A stretch of DNA of 64,000 nt, taken from assembly GCA_030653545.1 (NCBI GenBank), contig JAURZE010000012.1, positions 20,235 through 84,234 of the forward strand. The letters are read 5' to 3'. How positions within the stretch are numbered: the first letter of the stretch is position 1; each line of letters starts with the position of its first letter. This stretch comes from Nitrospira sp. (GTDB taxonomy: Bacteria > Nitrospirota > Nitrospiria > Nitrospirales > Nitrospiraceae). The position numbers and the translations under genes are program-made. The notes beneath the pieces were generated by a model that saw only the letters and a program-made list of their open reading frames with translations, did not search any database and was not told where the DNA came from. Shown piece after piece: positions 43,909-53,974 of the stretch.

Positions 43909-45216
43909 ATGCCGAAACACGAACTGGTCCTTCTGAAAAATATGATGCAGCCCGGGTACACCGGGTCCTTGGCGGACTACGAAAAGACCGGCGGCTATCA
44001 GGCCATGCGCAACACGCTCGGCAAAATCGCACCGACCGACGTGACCACCACGGTCATGAAATCCGGTCTGCGCGGCCGGGGCGGCGCCGGTTTCCCGACC
44101 GGCGTGAAGTGGGGGTTTCTCCCGAAAGACTATCAAGGCCCGCGCTATCTCTGCTGCAATGCCGACGAAAGCGAACCCGGAACGTTCAAGGACCGGCAGC
44201 TCATGGAGCGGGATCCGCACCAGCTCCTCGAAGGCATTGTGCTGGCCTGCTACGCGATCGGCGCCCAATCCGCCTACATTTATATCCGCGGTGAAATGGT
44301 CCTCGGGTCCAAGATCCTGGAACGAGCCATCGGGGAAGCCCGCGCCGCCGGCTACATCGGCAAGAACATCCTCGGAACCGGCATCACCGTGGACGTCTGG
44401 GTCCATCGCGGCGCCGGCGCCTACATCTGCGGAGAAGAAACGGCGCTGCTCGAATCCTTGGAAGGCAAGCGCGGCCTCCCGCGAGTGAAGCCGCCGTTCC
44501 CGGCGACCCACGGTCTCTACAACAAGCCGACCGTCGTCAACAACGTCGAGACGCTGGCCAATCTGCCGCATATCCTGTCGCGCGGGCCGGAATGGTTCGC
44601 CTCCATCGGCTCGCCGCCCAAGAGCACCGGCACACGCGTCTTCTGCGTGAGCGGCCATGTGAAACGTCCCGGCAACTATGAATTGCCGATGGGTGTGACC
44701 ATTCGCGAGCTGGTCTTTGAACATGCCGGCGGCATGCGGTCGGACAAGCCGTTGAAAGCCTTTATCCCGGGCGGGGCCTCGGCCCCCTTTCTGACACCCG
44801 ATCATCTGGATGTGAAGCTGGATTTTGAGTCCGTCGCAGCGGCCGGGTCGATGCTCGGCTCCGGCGGAGTCACCGTCATGGAGGAAGGTACCAGTATGGT
44901 CTGGGCCGCACTCCGGTTGATGGAATTTTTCTATCACGAGTCCTGCGGCAAGTGCAGCCCCTGCCGGGAAGGCAGCTCCTGGCTCGTGCAGACCATGCGC
45001 CGGATTATGGCCAAACGCGGCCAGATGCAAGACCTTGAAACCCTCACAGATCTGTGCAAGAACATCGCGGGCCGCACGGTCTGCGCCTTCGGCGATGCCG
45101 AGGTATCGCCGATCATGAGCACGTTGAAACATTGGCGGCACGAATACGTGACGTTGATTCACGAAGCCGAGGCGGCCAATTTAATCCGCCCGGAATCCGT
45201 CGAGACCAGACACTGA
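43909..45216 (+). CDS. nuoF: NADH-quinone oxidoreductase subunit F
   Basis: The 435-residue subunit binds NADH, FMN and one [4Fe-4S] cluster. The FMN/NADH glycine-rich segment GLRGRGGAGFPTGVKW is followed by NADESEPGTFKDR and GAGAYICGEETALLESLEG. The cluster motif is ESCGKCSPCREG with the fourth cysteine in TVCAFGDAE. It oxidises NADH and starts electron flow to quinone. The start has a suitable context and nuoG begins 4 bp after its stop. Confidence 0.97.
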   Translation: MPKHELVLLKNMMQPGYTGSLADYEKTGGYQAMRNTLGKIAPTDVTTTVMKSGLRGRGGAGFPTGVKWGFLPKDYQGPRYLCCNADESEPGTFKDRQLMERDPHQLLEGIVLACYAIGAQSAYIYIRGEMVLGSKILERAIGEARAAGYIGKNILGTGITVDVWVHRGAGAYICGEETALLESLEGKRGLPRVKPPFPATHGLYNKPTVVNNVETLANLPHILSRGPEWFASIGSPPKSTGTRVFCVSGHVKRPGNYELPMGVTIRELVFEHAGGMRSDKPLKAFIPGGASAPFLTPDHLDVKLDFESVAAAGSMLGSGGVTVMEEGTSMVWAALRLMEFFYHESCGKCSPCREGSSWLVQTMRRIMAKRGQMQDLETLTDLCKNIAGRTVCAFGDAEVSPIMSTLKHWRHEYVTLIHEAEAANLIRPESVETRH

Positions 45217-45220
45217 GACT

Positions 45221-47887
45221 ATGCCGAATACGTCTGAAACAGTTCGCGTGACGATCGACGGCCACACCATTAGCGTGCCGAAAGGCACCCTGCTGATCGA
45301 AGCCGCGCGACGCGTCGGCGCGATGATTCCGCACTTCTGCTACCACCCCAAGCTCAAGCCGGACGCCAACTGCCGCATGTGCTTGGTCGAAATTGAGAAG
45401 ATGCCCAAGCTCCAAACGGCCTGCAGCACGCCGGTCGCGGAAGGCATGAGCGTCCGGACCGCGACGACGGTCGTGAACGACGCCCATAAATCCGTGCTGG
45501 AATTCATTCTGGCGAATCATCCGTTGGACTGCCCCGTCTGCGACCAGGGCGGGAAGTGCGACCTGCAGGACTTTTCGCATCAGTACACCGCGACGACGAG
45601 CCGGTTCACCGAGACGAAACGCATTTTCCAGAAGGAATACTTCAGCCCGCTGATCGAAACGCAGATGAACCGCTGCGTGCAGTGCCTGCGCTGCGTCCGG
45701 TACTGCGACGAAATAATGGATGTCAAAGCCCTAGCCCCGGTCGGCCGCGGGACGATGACGGAGATCAAGCATTTCGGGGCCCATCCGCTGGATTGCGAGT
45801 TCTGCGGAGGCTGCGTGCAGATCTGTCCGGTCGGCGCGATCACCAGTCGCCTGTCCATGTATGAATACCGGCCCTGGATGCTGAAACGGGCCGAGACGAT
45901 CTGCGGCTATTGCGGCGACGGGTGCCAGATCACCGTCCAGACCAAGACCAATCAGCTGATCGAGGTCAACTCCGCCTACGGCGCCGGACGCAACAACGGC
46001 GATCTCTGCGCCAAGGGGTTCTTCGGCTTTCACGCCACCAGCCACCCCGAGCGGCTCACGCATCCCTTGATCCGCAAGAACGGCACCCTGGTGCAGACCA
46101 CCTGGGAAGAGGCGCTGGAGTTCATTGCCGAGCAAGCCGGCCGGATCAAACAGACGCACGGCGGCCAGGCCTTCGGCGGTCTGATCACCGGCCGATGCAC
46201 GAATGAGGAGCTGTATCTCTTCCAGAAATTCATGCGGCTGACACTCGGCACCAACCATCTCGACAGCAGCGCCCGGTACGGGCAGATGAACAGCATACAG
46301 GCCATGCGCCGGGTGCAGGGGACGACTCGCTGGACCGTGACCTTCGAGGATCTCGGAGCCGCCGATGTCCTGTTACTGGTCGGCACGAACATCACGGAAA
46401 CGAATCCGATCACCGGGCTTGCCATCAAAGAAGCGGTCAAGAAACGACAGGCGACGCTGGTCACCATCGAATCGCTGCTACCGGCGATCGGCACGATCAG
46501 CAACATCGCGAATCTCTCGCAGCACCATTTCTGCGTATCACCCACGCTGTTCCGTACCGCCATCCTCGGCTTGCAGAAAGCCGTGGTCGAACAGAATCTG
46601 GTGACCGCTGACCTGACGCAACAACGCGCGAGCTTCGTCACGGCCGTCACGGCACGGTTGCAACCACTGTCCTGGCAGGATATCCAGGCCGCCACGGGAG
46701 CAGGCCAGGAAGCCTATGCCGCCGCCGCGCAGGCGCTGGCCAAAGGGAAGCGCGTCGTCGTCGTCACCGGACAGGGCCTCTTGCGCAACGACCAGGGCTA
46801 TGCCGGCGCCATGAATCTGCTGGATCTGCTGCTCCTCCTGGGGAAGCTCGATCAGCCGGGATGCGGGCTGGCTCCGCTGGCGGAAGAAAACAACGACCAG
46901 GGCGCGATTGAAATGGGCGCGGTCGCCGAATTCCTGCCGGGTCCGGTCGATGTAACCGATACAAGCGGACGAGACCGGGTCGTGGATATCTGGAAAGAAG
47001 CGCCACCGTCTACTGCTGGCCATACACTGATCGACATGCTGGCCCACGCCAAATCCGGCCAGCTTAAAGCGATGTTCATCGTCGGCGAAAACCCTCTGGC
47101 CAGCCTGCCGGCTCCGCTAGAAGTGCGCGAGTCGCTCGACAAGCTGGAACTGCTGGTTTGCCAGGAACTCTTCTTGACCGACACCGCCGCACTGGCCCAT
47201 GTCGTCCTGCCGGTCTGTTCGTCGCTCGAAAAAGACGGCACCTTTACCAATACGGAAGGTCACGTCCAGGCGGTCCGACAGACCGTCGAGCCGGTCGGCG
47301 AAGCCCGTCCGGATTGGGAAATCTTCTCCGCCCTCTCGGGGTTGCTCGGGACCCCGCTGGACTATAGCGAGAGCCGTGAAATCCTGAAGGAGATTCGCGG
47401 TCTGATCCCGGGATACGGCTCCTTAGGACCGGCTCCGGTCCCTGCGAAAGTCGATCGCGCGACCATGGATCGCTATCTCAGCCAGGGCTTTGAACGCGAT
47501 CTCGCCGAACGCTATCAGATGCCACGCACACCGTCCCGGCCGGACGGGACCGTACAGATTGAACTCGTGCAGAGCTTGTTCCACTCGGGCAAGTTGTCGA
47601 CCAAGTCGAAGGGGCTGATCCAAATCGAAGGCCGAAGCTCGTTGCGCCTCAGCCCACGCGATGCCGTTCGTTTTGGCCTGGTCGACGGCAACCGCGTCCG
47701 TCTCTCGAATTCGCAGGGCGAAGTGACCGCGGAAGTCAAAGTCGCGGACCGGGTGCCGGAAGGCCATGCCTGGTTCCCGGACCATTTCAGCCAGGAAGTG
47801 AATAGACTGTTTGCCTGTGTCGTTGATACCGAGACCAAGGTGCCGTATATCCGGACCACCTCGGTCTCGATGGTGAAAGTGTCGTGA
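45221..47887 (+). CDS. nuoG: NADH-quinone oxidoreductase subunit G
   Basis: This 888-residue subunit has a [2Fe-2S] ferredoxin domain (C40, C51, C54, C68), a His-Cys3 cluster region (HPLDCPVCDQGGKCDLQDF), two [4Fe-4S] motifs (CVQCLRCVRYC and CEFCGGCVQICPVGA), an extra N7-type motif (CGYCGDGC) and a molybdopterin-oxidoreductase-like domain (about 225-760) with a C-terminal molydopterin-binding beta-barrel (about 780-885). The Mo-like domain is structural in complex I and should hold no cofactor. Full length compared with family. Confidence 0.95.
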   Translation: MPNTSETVRVTIDGHTISVPKGTLLIEAARRVGAMIPHFCYHPKLKPDANCRMCLVEIEKMPKLQTACSTPVAEGMSVRTATTVVNDAHKSVLEFILANHPLDCPVCDQGGKCDLQDFSHQYTATTSRFTETKRIFQKEYFSPLIETQMNRCVQCLRCVRYCDEIMDVKALAPVGRGTMTEIKHFGAHPLDCEFCGGCVQICPVGAITSRLSMYEYRPWMLKRAETICGYCGDGCQITVQTKTNQLIEVNSAYGAGRNNGDLCAKGFFGFHATSHPERLTHPLIRKNGTLVQTTWEEALEFIAEQAGRIKQTHGGQAFGGLITGRCTNEELYLFQKFMRLTLGTNHLDSSARYGQMNSIQAMRRVQGTTRWTVTFEDLGAADVLLLVGTNITETNPITGLAIKEAVKKRQATLVTIESLLPAIGTISNIANLSQHHFCVSPTLFRTAILGLQKAVVEQNLVTADLTQQRASFVTAVTARLQPLSWQDIQAATGAGQEAYAAAAQALAKGKRVVVVTGQGLLRNDQGYAGAMNLLDLLLLLGKLDQPGCGLAPLAEENNDQGAIEMGAVAEFLPGPVDVTDTSGRDRVVDIWKEAPPSTAGHTLIDMLAHAKSGQLKAMFIVGENPLASLPAPLEVRESLDKLELLVCQELFLTDTAALAHVVLPVCSSLEKDGTFTNTEGHVQAVRQTVEPVGEARPDWEIFSALSGLLGTPLDYSESREILKEIRGLIPGYGSLGPAPVPAKVDRATMDRYLSQGFERDLAERYQMPRTPSRPDGTVQIELVQSLFHSGKLSTKSKGLIQIEGRSSLRLSPRDAVRFGLVDGNRVRLSNSQGEVTAEVKVADRVPEGHAWFPDHFSQEVNRLFACVVDTETKVPYIRTTSVSMVKVS

Positions 47888-47932
47888 GAAAACTGTGTCG
47901 ATGTTGACGGTCGCTAATCCAGGGGTGTCATC

Positions 47933-49009
47933 GTGACTGAACTCAGCTTGCGTCTCGCTGTCTCGCTCGCACAAATCGCCGCGGTCATGGGCATTGTGAT
48001 GCTCACCGTGATGATCCTGACGCTCGCCGAGCGGAAAGTGCTCGGATGGATGCAGGATCGGATGGGCCCCATGGAAGTCGGCCCCTACGGCATTCTTCAG
48101 CCGATCGCCGACGGCCTGAAGCTCTTCTTCAAAGAAGACATCGTCCCGGCCGGCGCCAATAAGTTCCTGTTCAGCCTCGCGCCGATTCTGGCGATGGTCT
48201 CTGCGTTGATCGGCTTTGCGGTTATTCCCTTCGGCCCCGATCAGACGATCGAGGTCTTCGGCATCACGATCAAGCCTTTCATCATCAGCGACATCAACAT
48301 CGGGATTCTCTACATTCTGGCCTTTGCCTCGATCGGCGCCTACGGGATCATCCTGGGCGGCTGGGCCTCCAACAGCAAGTACTCGCTGCTCGGCGGACTC
48401 CGGTCGGCGGCGCAGATCATCAGCTACGAATTGAACGTCGGCCTGGCCATCGTGGGCGTCCTCATCATGGCCGGCTCGCTCAGCCTGGTGAAGATCACCG
48501 ACGCGCAGGCGGGCGGTTTCTGGCATTGGTACGTGTTCGCCTTTCCGGCTCCGCAGATTTTCGCATTCGTCGTGTACGTGATTTCAGCCGTCGCGGAAAC
48601 GAACCGCGTGCCCTTCGACCTGCCCGAAGCCGAAAGCGAGCTGGTGGCCGGCTTCTTCACCGAATACAGCGGCATGCGGTTCGCGTTCTTCTTCATCGCG
48701 GAATACGCCAACATGGTGTTGGTCTCCTGCGTCGCCGCAGCCCTGTTCCTCGGCGGATGGAATGCGCCCTATCCCGGCACCATTCTCGCGCATATCGGAC
48801 TGGAGCCCTTCGCCTGGATCGAAGGGGTGGCTTGGTTCACGGTGAAAGTGTACGGATTCCTGTTTCTGTTCTTCTGGCTGCGCGCCACGCTCCCGCGTCT
48901 GCGCTACGACCAGCTGATGAAATTCGGCTGGAAGGTCATGCTCCCGATCGCGTTGGCCAACATCGTGGTGACCGCCATCGCGATGTACATCTATAACCAG
49001 TTCAAGTAA
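47933..49009 (+). CDS. nuoH: NADH-quinone oxidoreductase subunit H
   Basis: The 358-residue membrane subunit has eight helices and the loops that cap the quinone tunnel: ERKVLGWMQDRMGPMEVGPY, then ADGLKLFFKEDIVPAGANK, and AETNRVPFDLPEAESELVAG followed by EYSGMRFAFFFIAEYAN. These are the strongest signatures of the family. It couples quinone reduction to proton pumping. A 45-bp gap follows nuoG. Confidence 0.97.
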   Translation: MTELSLRLAVSLAQIAAVMGIVMLTVMILTLAERKVLGWMQDRMGPMEVGPYGILQPIADGLKLFFKEDIVPAGANKFLFSLAPILAMVSALIGFAVIPFGPDQTIEVFGITIKPFIISDINIGILYILAFASIGAYGIILGGWASNSKYSLLGGLRSAAQIISYELNVGLAIVGVLIMAGSLSLVKITDAQAGGFWHWYVFAFPAPQIFAFVVYVISAVAETNRVPFDLPEAESELVAGFFTEYSGMRFAFFFIAEYANMVLVSCVAAALFLGGWNAPYPGTILAHIGLEPFAWIEGVAWFTVKVYGFLFLFFWLRATLPRLRYDQLMKFGWKVMLPIALANIVVTAIAMYIYNQFK

Positions 49010-49023
49010 GACCGCCGACGACT

Positions 49024-49584
49024 ATGGCCCAGGCAACGACGACAGAGCGCTTCCTCGGTTGGCTCAAGACCATGACGTTCTACGAACTCCTGGTCGGGAT
49101 GAAAGCCACGATGTCGCATCTCATTCACTACAAGCCCATCACGCTGCAGTACCCGCATGAAAAGCGGACCCTGCCGGACAACTACCGCGGCATGCTTGCG
49201 CTCCTGCGCTACGACGACGGGACGGAGAAATGCGTCGGATGCGACCTCTGCGAAGCCGCCTGCCCGTCGCGCGTGATTCGTGTCGTGAGCGCGGAAGTTC
49301 CGGAGGAGCCTACGAAGCGCTACTCCAAAGAATATTACATGGACATGACCCGCTGCCTGTTTTGCGGCATGTGCGTCGATGCCTGTCCGGTCGATGCGCT
49401 TGCCATGACCAGAGAGTTCGAGTGGGCGGTCTACGACAAGCGCGACCTCCAGTTGAACAAACAGCAACTGCTCGCCATCGGCGACCGGTCGTTCCCCGTC
49501 CGCGAGAAGCGGCTGGAACTCCAGCACCCGAACGTCGCCTTCTTTAATGTGGCGTTCAAGCACGTGCCGCAGAAACCGAATTGA
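49024..49584 (+). CDS. nuoI: NADH-quinone oxidoreductase subunit I
   Basis: The 186-residue subunit carries two [4Fe-4S] clusters (N6a, N6b), with motifs CVGCDLCEAACPSRVI and CLFCGMCVDACPVDAL. The N-terminus has the amphipathic helix and HYKPITLQYPHEKR segment that dock on the membrane arm. It passes electrons from NuoG to NuoB. The 100-bp gap to nuoJ holds a GTGCCC/GGGCAC hairpin. Confidence 0.97.
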   Translation: MAQATTTERFLGWLKTMTFYELLVGMKATMSHLIHYKPITLQYPHEKRTLPDNYRGMLALLRYDDGTEKCVGCDLCEAACPSRVIRVVSAEVPEEPTKRYSKEYYMDMTRCLFCGMCVDACPVDALAMTREFEWAVYDKRDLQLNKQQLLAIGDRSFPVREKRLELQHPNVAFFNVAFKHVPQKPN

Positions 49585-49643
49585 GGCCGGGCCGTTGATG
49601 GGGCCCCGGCTCTCACGCGGGGCCGCCGGGCTGTGATGAATCT

Positions 49644-49666
49644 GTGCCCGTCAGACGACTGGGCAC
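49644..49666. other. Hairpin in the nuoI-nuoJ gap
   Basis: GTGCCC (49644-49649) pairs with GGGCAC (49661-49666), 18 bp before the nuoJ GTG. The upstream part of the gap is also GC-rich and partly self-complementary. It may set the relative levels of hydrophilic and membrane subunits. Otherwise the gap is empty. Confidence 0.35.
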
Positions 49667-49684
49667 GGCCCTAGAGGAAACGAC

Positions 49685-50197
49685 GTGGACCACTTGTTTT
49701 TTGGATATTTCGCCGGCGTGATCGCTCTGACGGCCCTGCTCGTCGTGGCGTTCAAGAATCCGATTTACAGCGCCCTCTCGCTGCTCATCATGTTTTTCCA
49801 CGTCGCAGGGCTGTACGTGACGCTGCACGCCGAATTTCTGGCCGCCGTTCAGATCATTGTCTATGCCGGCGCCATCCTGGTCCTGTACCTTTTCGTCGTC
49901 ATGCTGCTCAACCTCAAGACGGACGATCGCTATCACAGTCAGTGGCGGGCCGCCGCATTTGTCGGCGGGCCGTTGCTCGTCGAATTCTTCGTGCTCCTGG
50001 CCGGCAGCCTGTCCGCTCCGCCTGCCGCCTTGCCTCGGGTGGATATCGAGACCGGAGACAACACGCTGGCGATCGGAGAAACCCTCTTTTCGACCTACTT
50101 ATTTCCGTTTGAAGTAGCCTCGCTCATCCTGCTGGTGGCCATGATCGGCGCCATCGTGCTGGCGAAGCGAGAAGTCCCGGAGACGCCTGCGTCATGA
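49685..50197 (+). CDS. nuoJ: NADH-quinone oxidoreductase subunit J
   Basis: The 170-residue membrane subunit has five helices, including the pi-bulge helix region [20 protein letters not shown]. It starts with GTG, preceded by GAGGAAA. Its stop overlaps the nuoK start by four bases (ATGA). NuoJ forms part of the channel next to the quinone site. Confidence 0.95.
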   Translation: MDHLFFGYFAGVIALTALLVVAFKNPIYSALSLLIMFFHVAGLYVTLHAEFLAAVQIIVYAGAILVLYLFVVMLLNLKTDDRYHSQWRAAAFVGGPLLVEFFVLLAGSLSAPPAALPRVDIETGDNTLAIGETLFSTYLFPFEVASLILLVAMIGAIVLAKREVPETPAS

Positions 50198-50499
50198 CGA
50201 TCCCGATTACCTACTATCTGGTCTTGAGCGCCATCGTCTTTCTGACGGGCCTGGTGGGGGTGCTCATCCGCCGCAACATCATCGCGATTCTGCTGTCGGT
50301 GGAATTGATGCTGAACGCCACGAACATCAACTTCGTGGCCTTCTCCGAACATCTGCGCGATCTGGGCGGACAGGTCTTCGTCTTTTTCGCCCTCACCGTG
50401 GCGGCCGCCGAAGTGGCGGTCGGATTGGCGATCATCATCGCGCTGCACCGGTCCAAAGACACGATCAACGTAGAGCAGTTCAATTTGCTGAAGTGGTAA
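50194..50499 (+). CDS. nuoK: NADH-quinone oxidoreductase subunit K
   Basis: The 101-residue subunit has three helices and the family signature ([20 protein letters not shown], then [12 protein letters not shown]). The membrane-embedded glutamates needed for proton translocation are present (SVELMLNA and [11 protein letters not shown]). It overlaps nuoJ by ATGA. Confidence 0.96.
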   Translation: MTIPITYYLVLSAIVFLTGLVGVLIRRNIIAILLSVELMLNATNINFVAFSEHLRDLGGQVFVFFALTVAAAEVAVGLAIIIALHRSKDTINVEQFNLLKW

Positions 50500-50506
50500 C
50501 TCGACG

Positions 50507-52402
50507 ATGTATGCGCTGATTCCATTGCTCCCGCTGGCCGCCTTTCTCGTTCTGGGCCTGGCCGGCAACCGTATCAAGGAACGCGCGCACCTCGTCGCCG
50601 TGCCGGCGGTGGTCCTGTCGTGGTTCCTCTCCATGTTCGCATTCTTTGAAGTGGCCCAGGGCGCTCCGATCAACCAACCGCTCTATACCTGGCTGACGTC
50701 CGGCCATCTCGACGTCCACATCGGACTCTATCTCGACCGCCTGACCGTCGTGATGCTCCTGCTGGTCACGACCGTCAGTTCGCTCGTCCACATCTACACC
50801 ATCGGCTACATGCACGGGGATGCGGGCTATGCCCGCTTCTTCAGCTACATCGCCCTGTTCACGTTCTCGATGCTGATGCTGGTGCTGGCGGACAACTTGT
50901 TACAGTTGTTCGTCTTCTGGGAAGCGGTCGGGCTCTGCTCGTATCTCTTGATCGGCCATTGGTATGAACGCGCCCCGGCCTGCGCCGCCGCGACCAAAGC
51001 GTTTCTCGTCAATCGCGTGGGAGACTTCGGCTTCATGCTGGGCCTCCTGCTGGTCTGGTACTCCTTCGGCTCGCTGAACTATCTGGACATTTTTCCCGCA
51101 GCCCATGAAGCGGCCAACCTGACGATGAATGTGCTGGGCCCCTTCGGCGGAACCTGGAATGTGTCGGTATTTACGTTGATCTGCCTGCTGTTGTTTACGG
51201 GCGCCGTCGGCAAATCGGCGCAGGTGCCGCTGCATGTTTGGCTGCCGGATGCCATGGAAGGCCCGACACCCATTTCTGCGTTGATTCATGCCGCCACGAT
51301 GGTGACCGCCGGCGTCTTCATGGTGGCCAGACTGGCTCCCCTCTACAACTTGTCGCCGACCGCCATGACCGTGGTCGCGCTGGTCGGAGCCGCCACGATG
51401 GTGCTCGGCGCGACCATCGCGTTGACCCAGACCGACATCAAACGCGTCGTTGCTTACTCGACCGTCAGCCAACTCGGCTACATGGTCATGGCCTGCGGTC
51501 TCGGCGCCTACGGCGCCGGCATGTACCATTTGCTGACGCACGGCGCCTTCAAGGCCTTGCTCTTCCTGGGCTGCGGCTCGGTGATCATCGCGCTCCACCA
51601 TGAACAGGATATGCGCCACATGGGCGGCCTGAAAGACAAGCTGCCGGTCACCTACTGGACGTTCATCGTCGGCTCGCTGGCATTAGCCGGCTTTCCGTTA
51701 ACCGCCGGCTTCTTCAGTAAGGACGATCTGCTGATCTCGGCCTGGTCCTCCGGCCCCCTTGGTCAAGTGCTCACCGTACTGGGATTGCTGACGGCCCTGA
51801 TGACCGCGTTCTATAGCTTCAGGCTGGTCTTCGTCACGTTCTGGGGTCCCTCCCATGTCGACAAGAAGCACGCCAAGCATGTGCATGAGCCGTCGAACAC
51901 AATGACCTTTCCGCTGATCGTACTCGCCGTCTTGAGTATCGCGGCCGGTTATGTCGGGATCCCCGAATTTCTCGCCCCGGTGTTTGGCCACGGCGAAGCC
52001 GCCGCAGCCCATCACGGCGATGCTGGCTTTGCGATCATGATCGTCGCCACCCTCATGGGTCTGACGGGGATTGCCGGAGCCTATTATGTCTACGTGTTGA
52101 ATCCACAGCTGCCGGATCAATTCGCTAGCCGGTGGAAAGCGTTGTACGAAGGCTCGTTGAATAAGTGGTATGTGGACGAGGCCTATGATCGCGCGTTCGT
52201 GAAGCCGACATTGGCGGTCGCCACCGACATGTGGAAGCGGATCGACGTGGCCGTGATCGACGGCGCAGTGAACGGCATCGCCCGCGGGATCGCCTGGGGC
52301 GGATGGCTGTTGCGCCTGGTTCAAAGCGGACAGACGCAGCACTATGCGCTCGCGATGGCGCTCGGCATGGTCATTTTGGTGACGGTCTTTTTGGTGTTCT
52401 GA
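50507..52402 (+). CDS. nuoL: NADH-quinone oxidoreductase subunit L
   Basis: The 631-residue subunit is the distal antiporter-like pump. It has the N-terminal helices, the proton_antipo core (LLIGHWYERAPACAAATKAF, then QVPLHVWLPDAMEGPTPISA, and STVSQLGYMVMACGLG with the discontinuous helix) and a C-terminal lateral helix region. Lys and Glu channel residues lie in VGKSAQVPLHVWLPDAMEGP. It begins 7 bp after nuoK. Confidence 0.96.
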   Translation: MYALIPLLPLAAFLVLGLAGNRIKERAHLVAVPAVVLSWFLSMFAFFEVAQGAPINQPLYTWLTSGHLDVHIGLYLDRLTVVMLLLVTTVSSLVHIYTIGYMHGDAGYARFFSYIALFTFSMLMLVLADNLLQLFVFWEAVGLCSYLLIGHWYERAPACAAATKAFLVNRVGDFGFMLGLLLVWYSFGSLNYLDIFPAAHEAANLTMNVLGPFGGTWNVSVFTLICLLLFTGAVGKSAQVPLHVWLPDAMEGPTPISALIHAATMVTAGVFMVARLAPLYNLSPTAMTVVALVGAATMVLGATIALTQTDIKRVVAYSTVSQLGYMVMACGLGAYGAGMYHLLTHGAFKALLFLGCGSVIIALHHEQDMRHMGGLKDKLPVTYWTFIVGSLALAGFPLTAGFFSKDDLLISAWSSGPLGQVLTVLGLLTALMTAFYSFRLVFVTFWGPSHVDKKHAKHVHEPSNTMTFPLIVLAVLSIAAGYVGIPEFLAPVFGHGEAAAAHHGDAGFAIMIVATLMGLTGIAGAYYVYVLNPQLPDQFASRWKALYEGSLNKWYVDEAYDRAFVKPTLAVATDMWKRIDVAVIDGAVNGIARGIAWGGWLLRLVQSGQTQHYALAMALGMVILVTVFLVF

Positions 52403-52408
52403 GGTCCT

Positions 52409-53974
52409 ATGCAATCGGGCGGATTTCCCTGGCTGACATTGCTGATCTTCCTGCCGCTGGCAGGCGCGGCCGCGCTGTTCTTCGTCAAGGAGACCAATGT
52501 CCGGATGGTGGCCCTAGGGGTCACGATCGCCAATTTGCTGATCTCGCTCCCCCTCTGGTGGCTGTTCGACGCCTCATCGAGCCAGATGCAGTTTGCCGAG
52601 AATGTGGTATGGATCACGTCACCGCCCATTCATTACCACTTGGGATTGGACGGGATCAGCCTGCCGCTCATTTTGATGACGACCCTGCTCATGCCGCTCT
52701 GCGTGGCGATTTCCTGGCGTTCGATCGACCAGCGGGTTAGCAGCTTCATGGCCATGCTGCTCATCATGGAAGGCGCCATGATCGGCGTCTTCGCGGCGTT
52801 GGATTTTGTGCTCTTCTATGTGTTCTGGGAAGCGATGCTGATCCCGATGTATCTTCTCATCGGAGTGTGGGGCGGACCGAATCGGCTCTACGCCGCCATC
52901 AAGTTCTTCCTGTATACGCTGGCCGGAAGCATCCTGTTATTAGTGGCGATTCTGGCCCTGTATTTCCAGGGCGGCCACACCTTCGACATCGTGCAACTCA
53001 GCCAGCAAGCCTATTCACCCAGGCTTCAGTTCTGGCTCTTCATCGCATTCTTTGCCGCCTTTGCGGTGAAGGTCCCGATGTTTCCGTTCCACACCTGGTT
53101 GCCGGACGCCCACGTCGAAGCGCCGACCGCCGGCAGCGTGATCCTCGCGAGCGTCCTGTTGAAGATGGGCACCTATGGGTTTCTGCGATTCAGCCTGCCC
53201 ATGCTCCCGGACGCCTCAAAAGACTTCACACCCATGATCGTGGCCCTGTCGATCATCGCCATTGTGTACGGCGCCTATATGGCCCTGGCCCAGGCGGACC
53301 TGAAGAAACTCATCGCCTACTCCAGCGTGAGCCACATGGGGTTTGTGACGCTCGGCCTCTTCATGTTCAATCAGCAAGGCATCGAAGGCGCCGTGATGCA
53401 GATGGTCAACCACGGCATCACCACCGGCGGCCTCTTCCTCTGCGTGGGCGTGATCTACGAACGGACGCATAGCCGGCAGATTGCCGACAATGTCGGGCTG
53501 ACAAAACCGATGCCGCAGTATGCGACGCTGCTGGTGATTTTCTCCCTCTCTTCGCTGGGCCTTCCCGGCACCAACAGTTTTGTGGGTGAATTCCTGGTGT
53601 TGGTCGGCACGTTCCTCTGGAGCAAGATCGCGGCGGCCCTCGCTTCGATCGGGATCATCTTAGCCGCAGCCTACATGCTTTGGATGGTCCAGCGTGTCGC
53701 TTTCGGGATCCCATCGCCTCAGCAATTGCCGAAATTGACCGACCTGAATCGGCGCGAGATGGCGACACTGATTCCGCTCGTCGTATTGGTCTTCTGGATC
53801 GGCTTATTTCCAAATCCGATTCTGAGCCGTATGCACGCCTCGGTCTCCAATGTCGTCGCCCGCGCAACGCATGGCCCGCAGGAGTCTCCGACCTCAACCG
53901 GTCAGATCACCCCAGTCGTCGAGCCGGTTCCGGCTCCCCAGACCGTACAGTCGATGGAGGCCCCACGCCCATGA
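52409..53974 (+). CDS. nuoM: NADH-quinone oxidoreductase subunit M
   Basis: The 521-residue antiporter-like subunit has the core motifs FVLFYVFWEAMLIPMYLLIG, VKVPMFPFHTWLPDAHVEAP and YSSVSHMGFVTLGLFMFN. The C-terminus carries a soluble Pro/Thr/Val-rich tail of about 35 residues (from HGPQESPTS onward), longer than in many homologues. The tail overlaps the nuoN start by ATGA. It is one of the proton pumps of complex I. Confidence 0.96.
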   Translation: MQSGGFPWLTLLIFLPLAGAAALFFVKETNVRMVALGVTIANLLISLPLWWLFDASSSQMQFAENVVWITSPPIHYHLGLDGISLPLILMTTLLMPLCVAISWRSIDQRVSSFMAMLLIMEGAMIGVFAALDFVLFYVFWEAMLIPMYLLIGVWGGPNRLYAAIKFFLYTLAGSILLLVAILALYFQGGHTFDIVQLSQQAYSPRLQFWLFIAFFAAFAVKVPMFPFHTWLPDAHVEAPTAGSVILASVLLKMGTYGFLRFSLPMLPDASKDFTPMIVALSIIAIVYGAYMALAQADLKKLIAYSSVSHMGFVTLGLFMFNQQGIEGAVMQMVNHGITTGGLFLCVGVIYERTHSRQIADNVGLTKPMPQYATLLVIFSLSSLGLPGTNSFVGEFLVLVGTFLWSKIAAALASIGIILAAAYMLWMVQRVAFGIPSPQQLPKLTDLNRREMATLIPLVVLVFWIGLFPNPILSRMHASVSNVVARATHGPQESPTSTGQITPVVEPVPAPQTVQSMEAPRP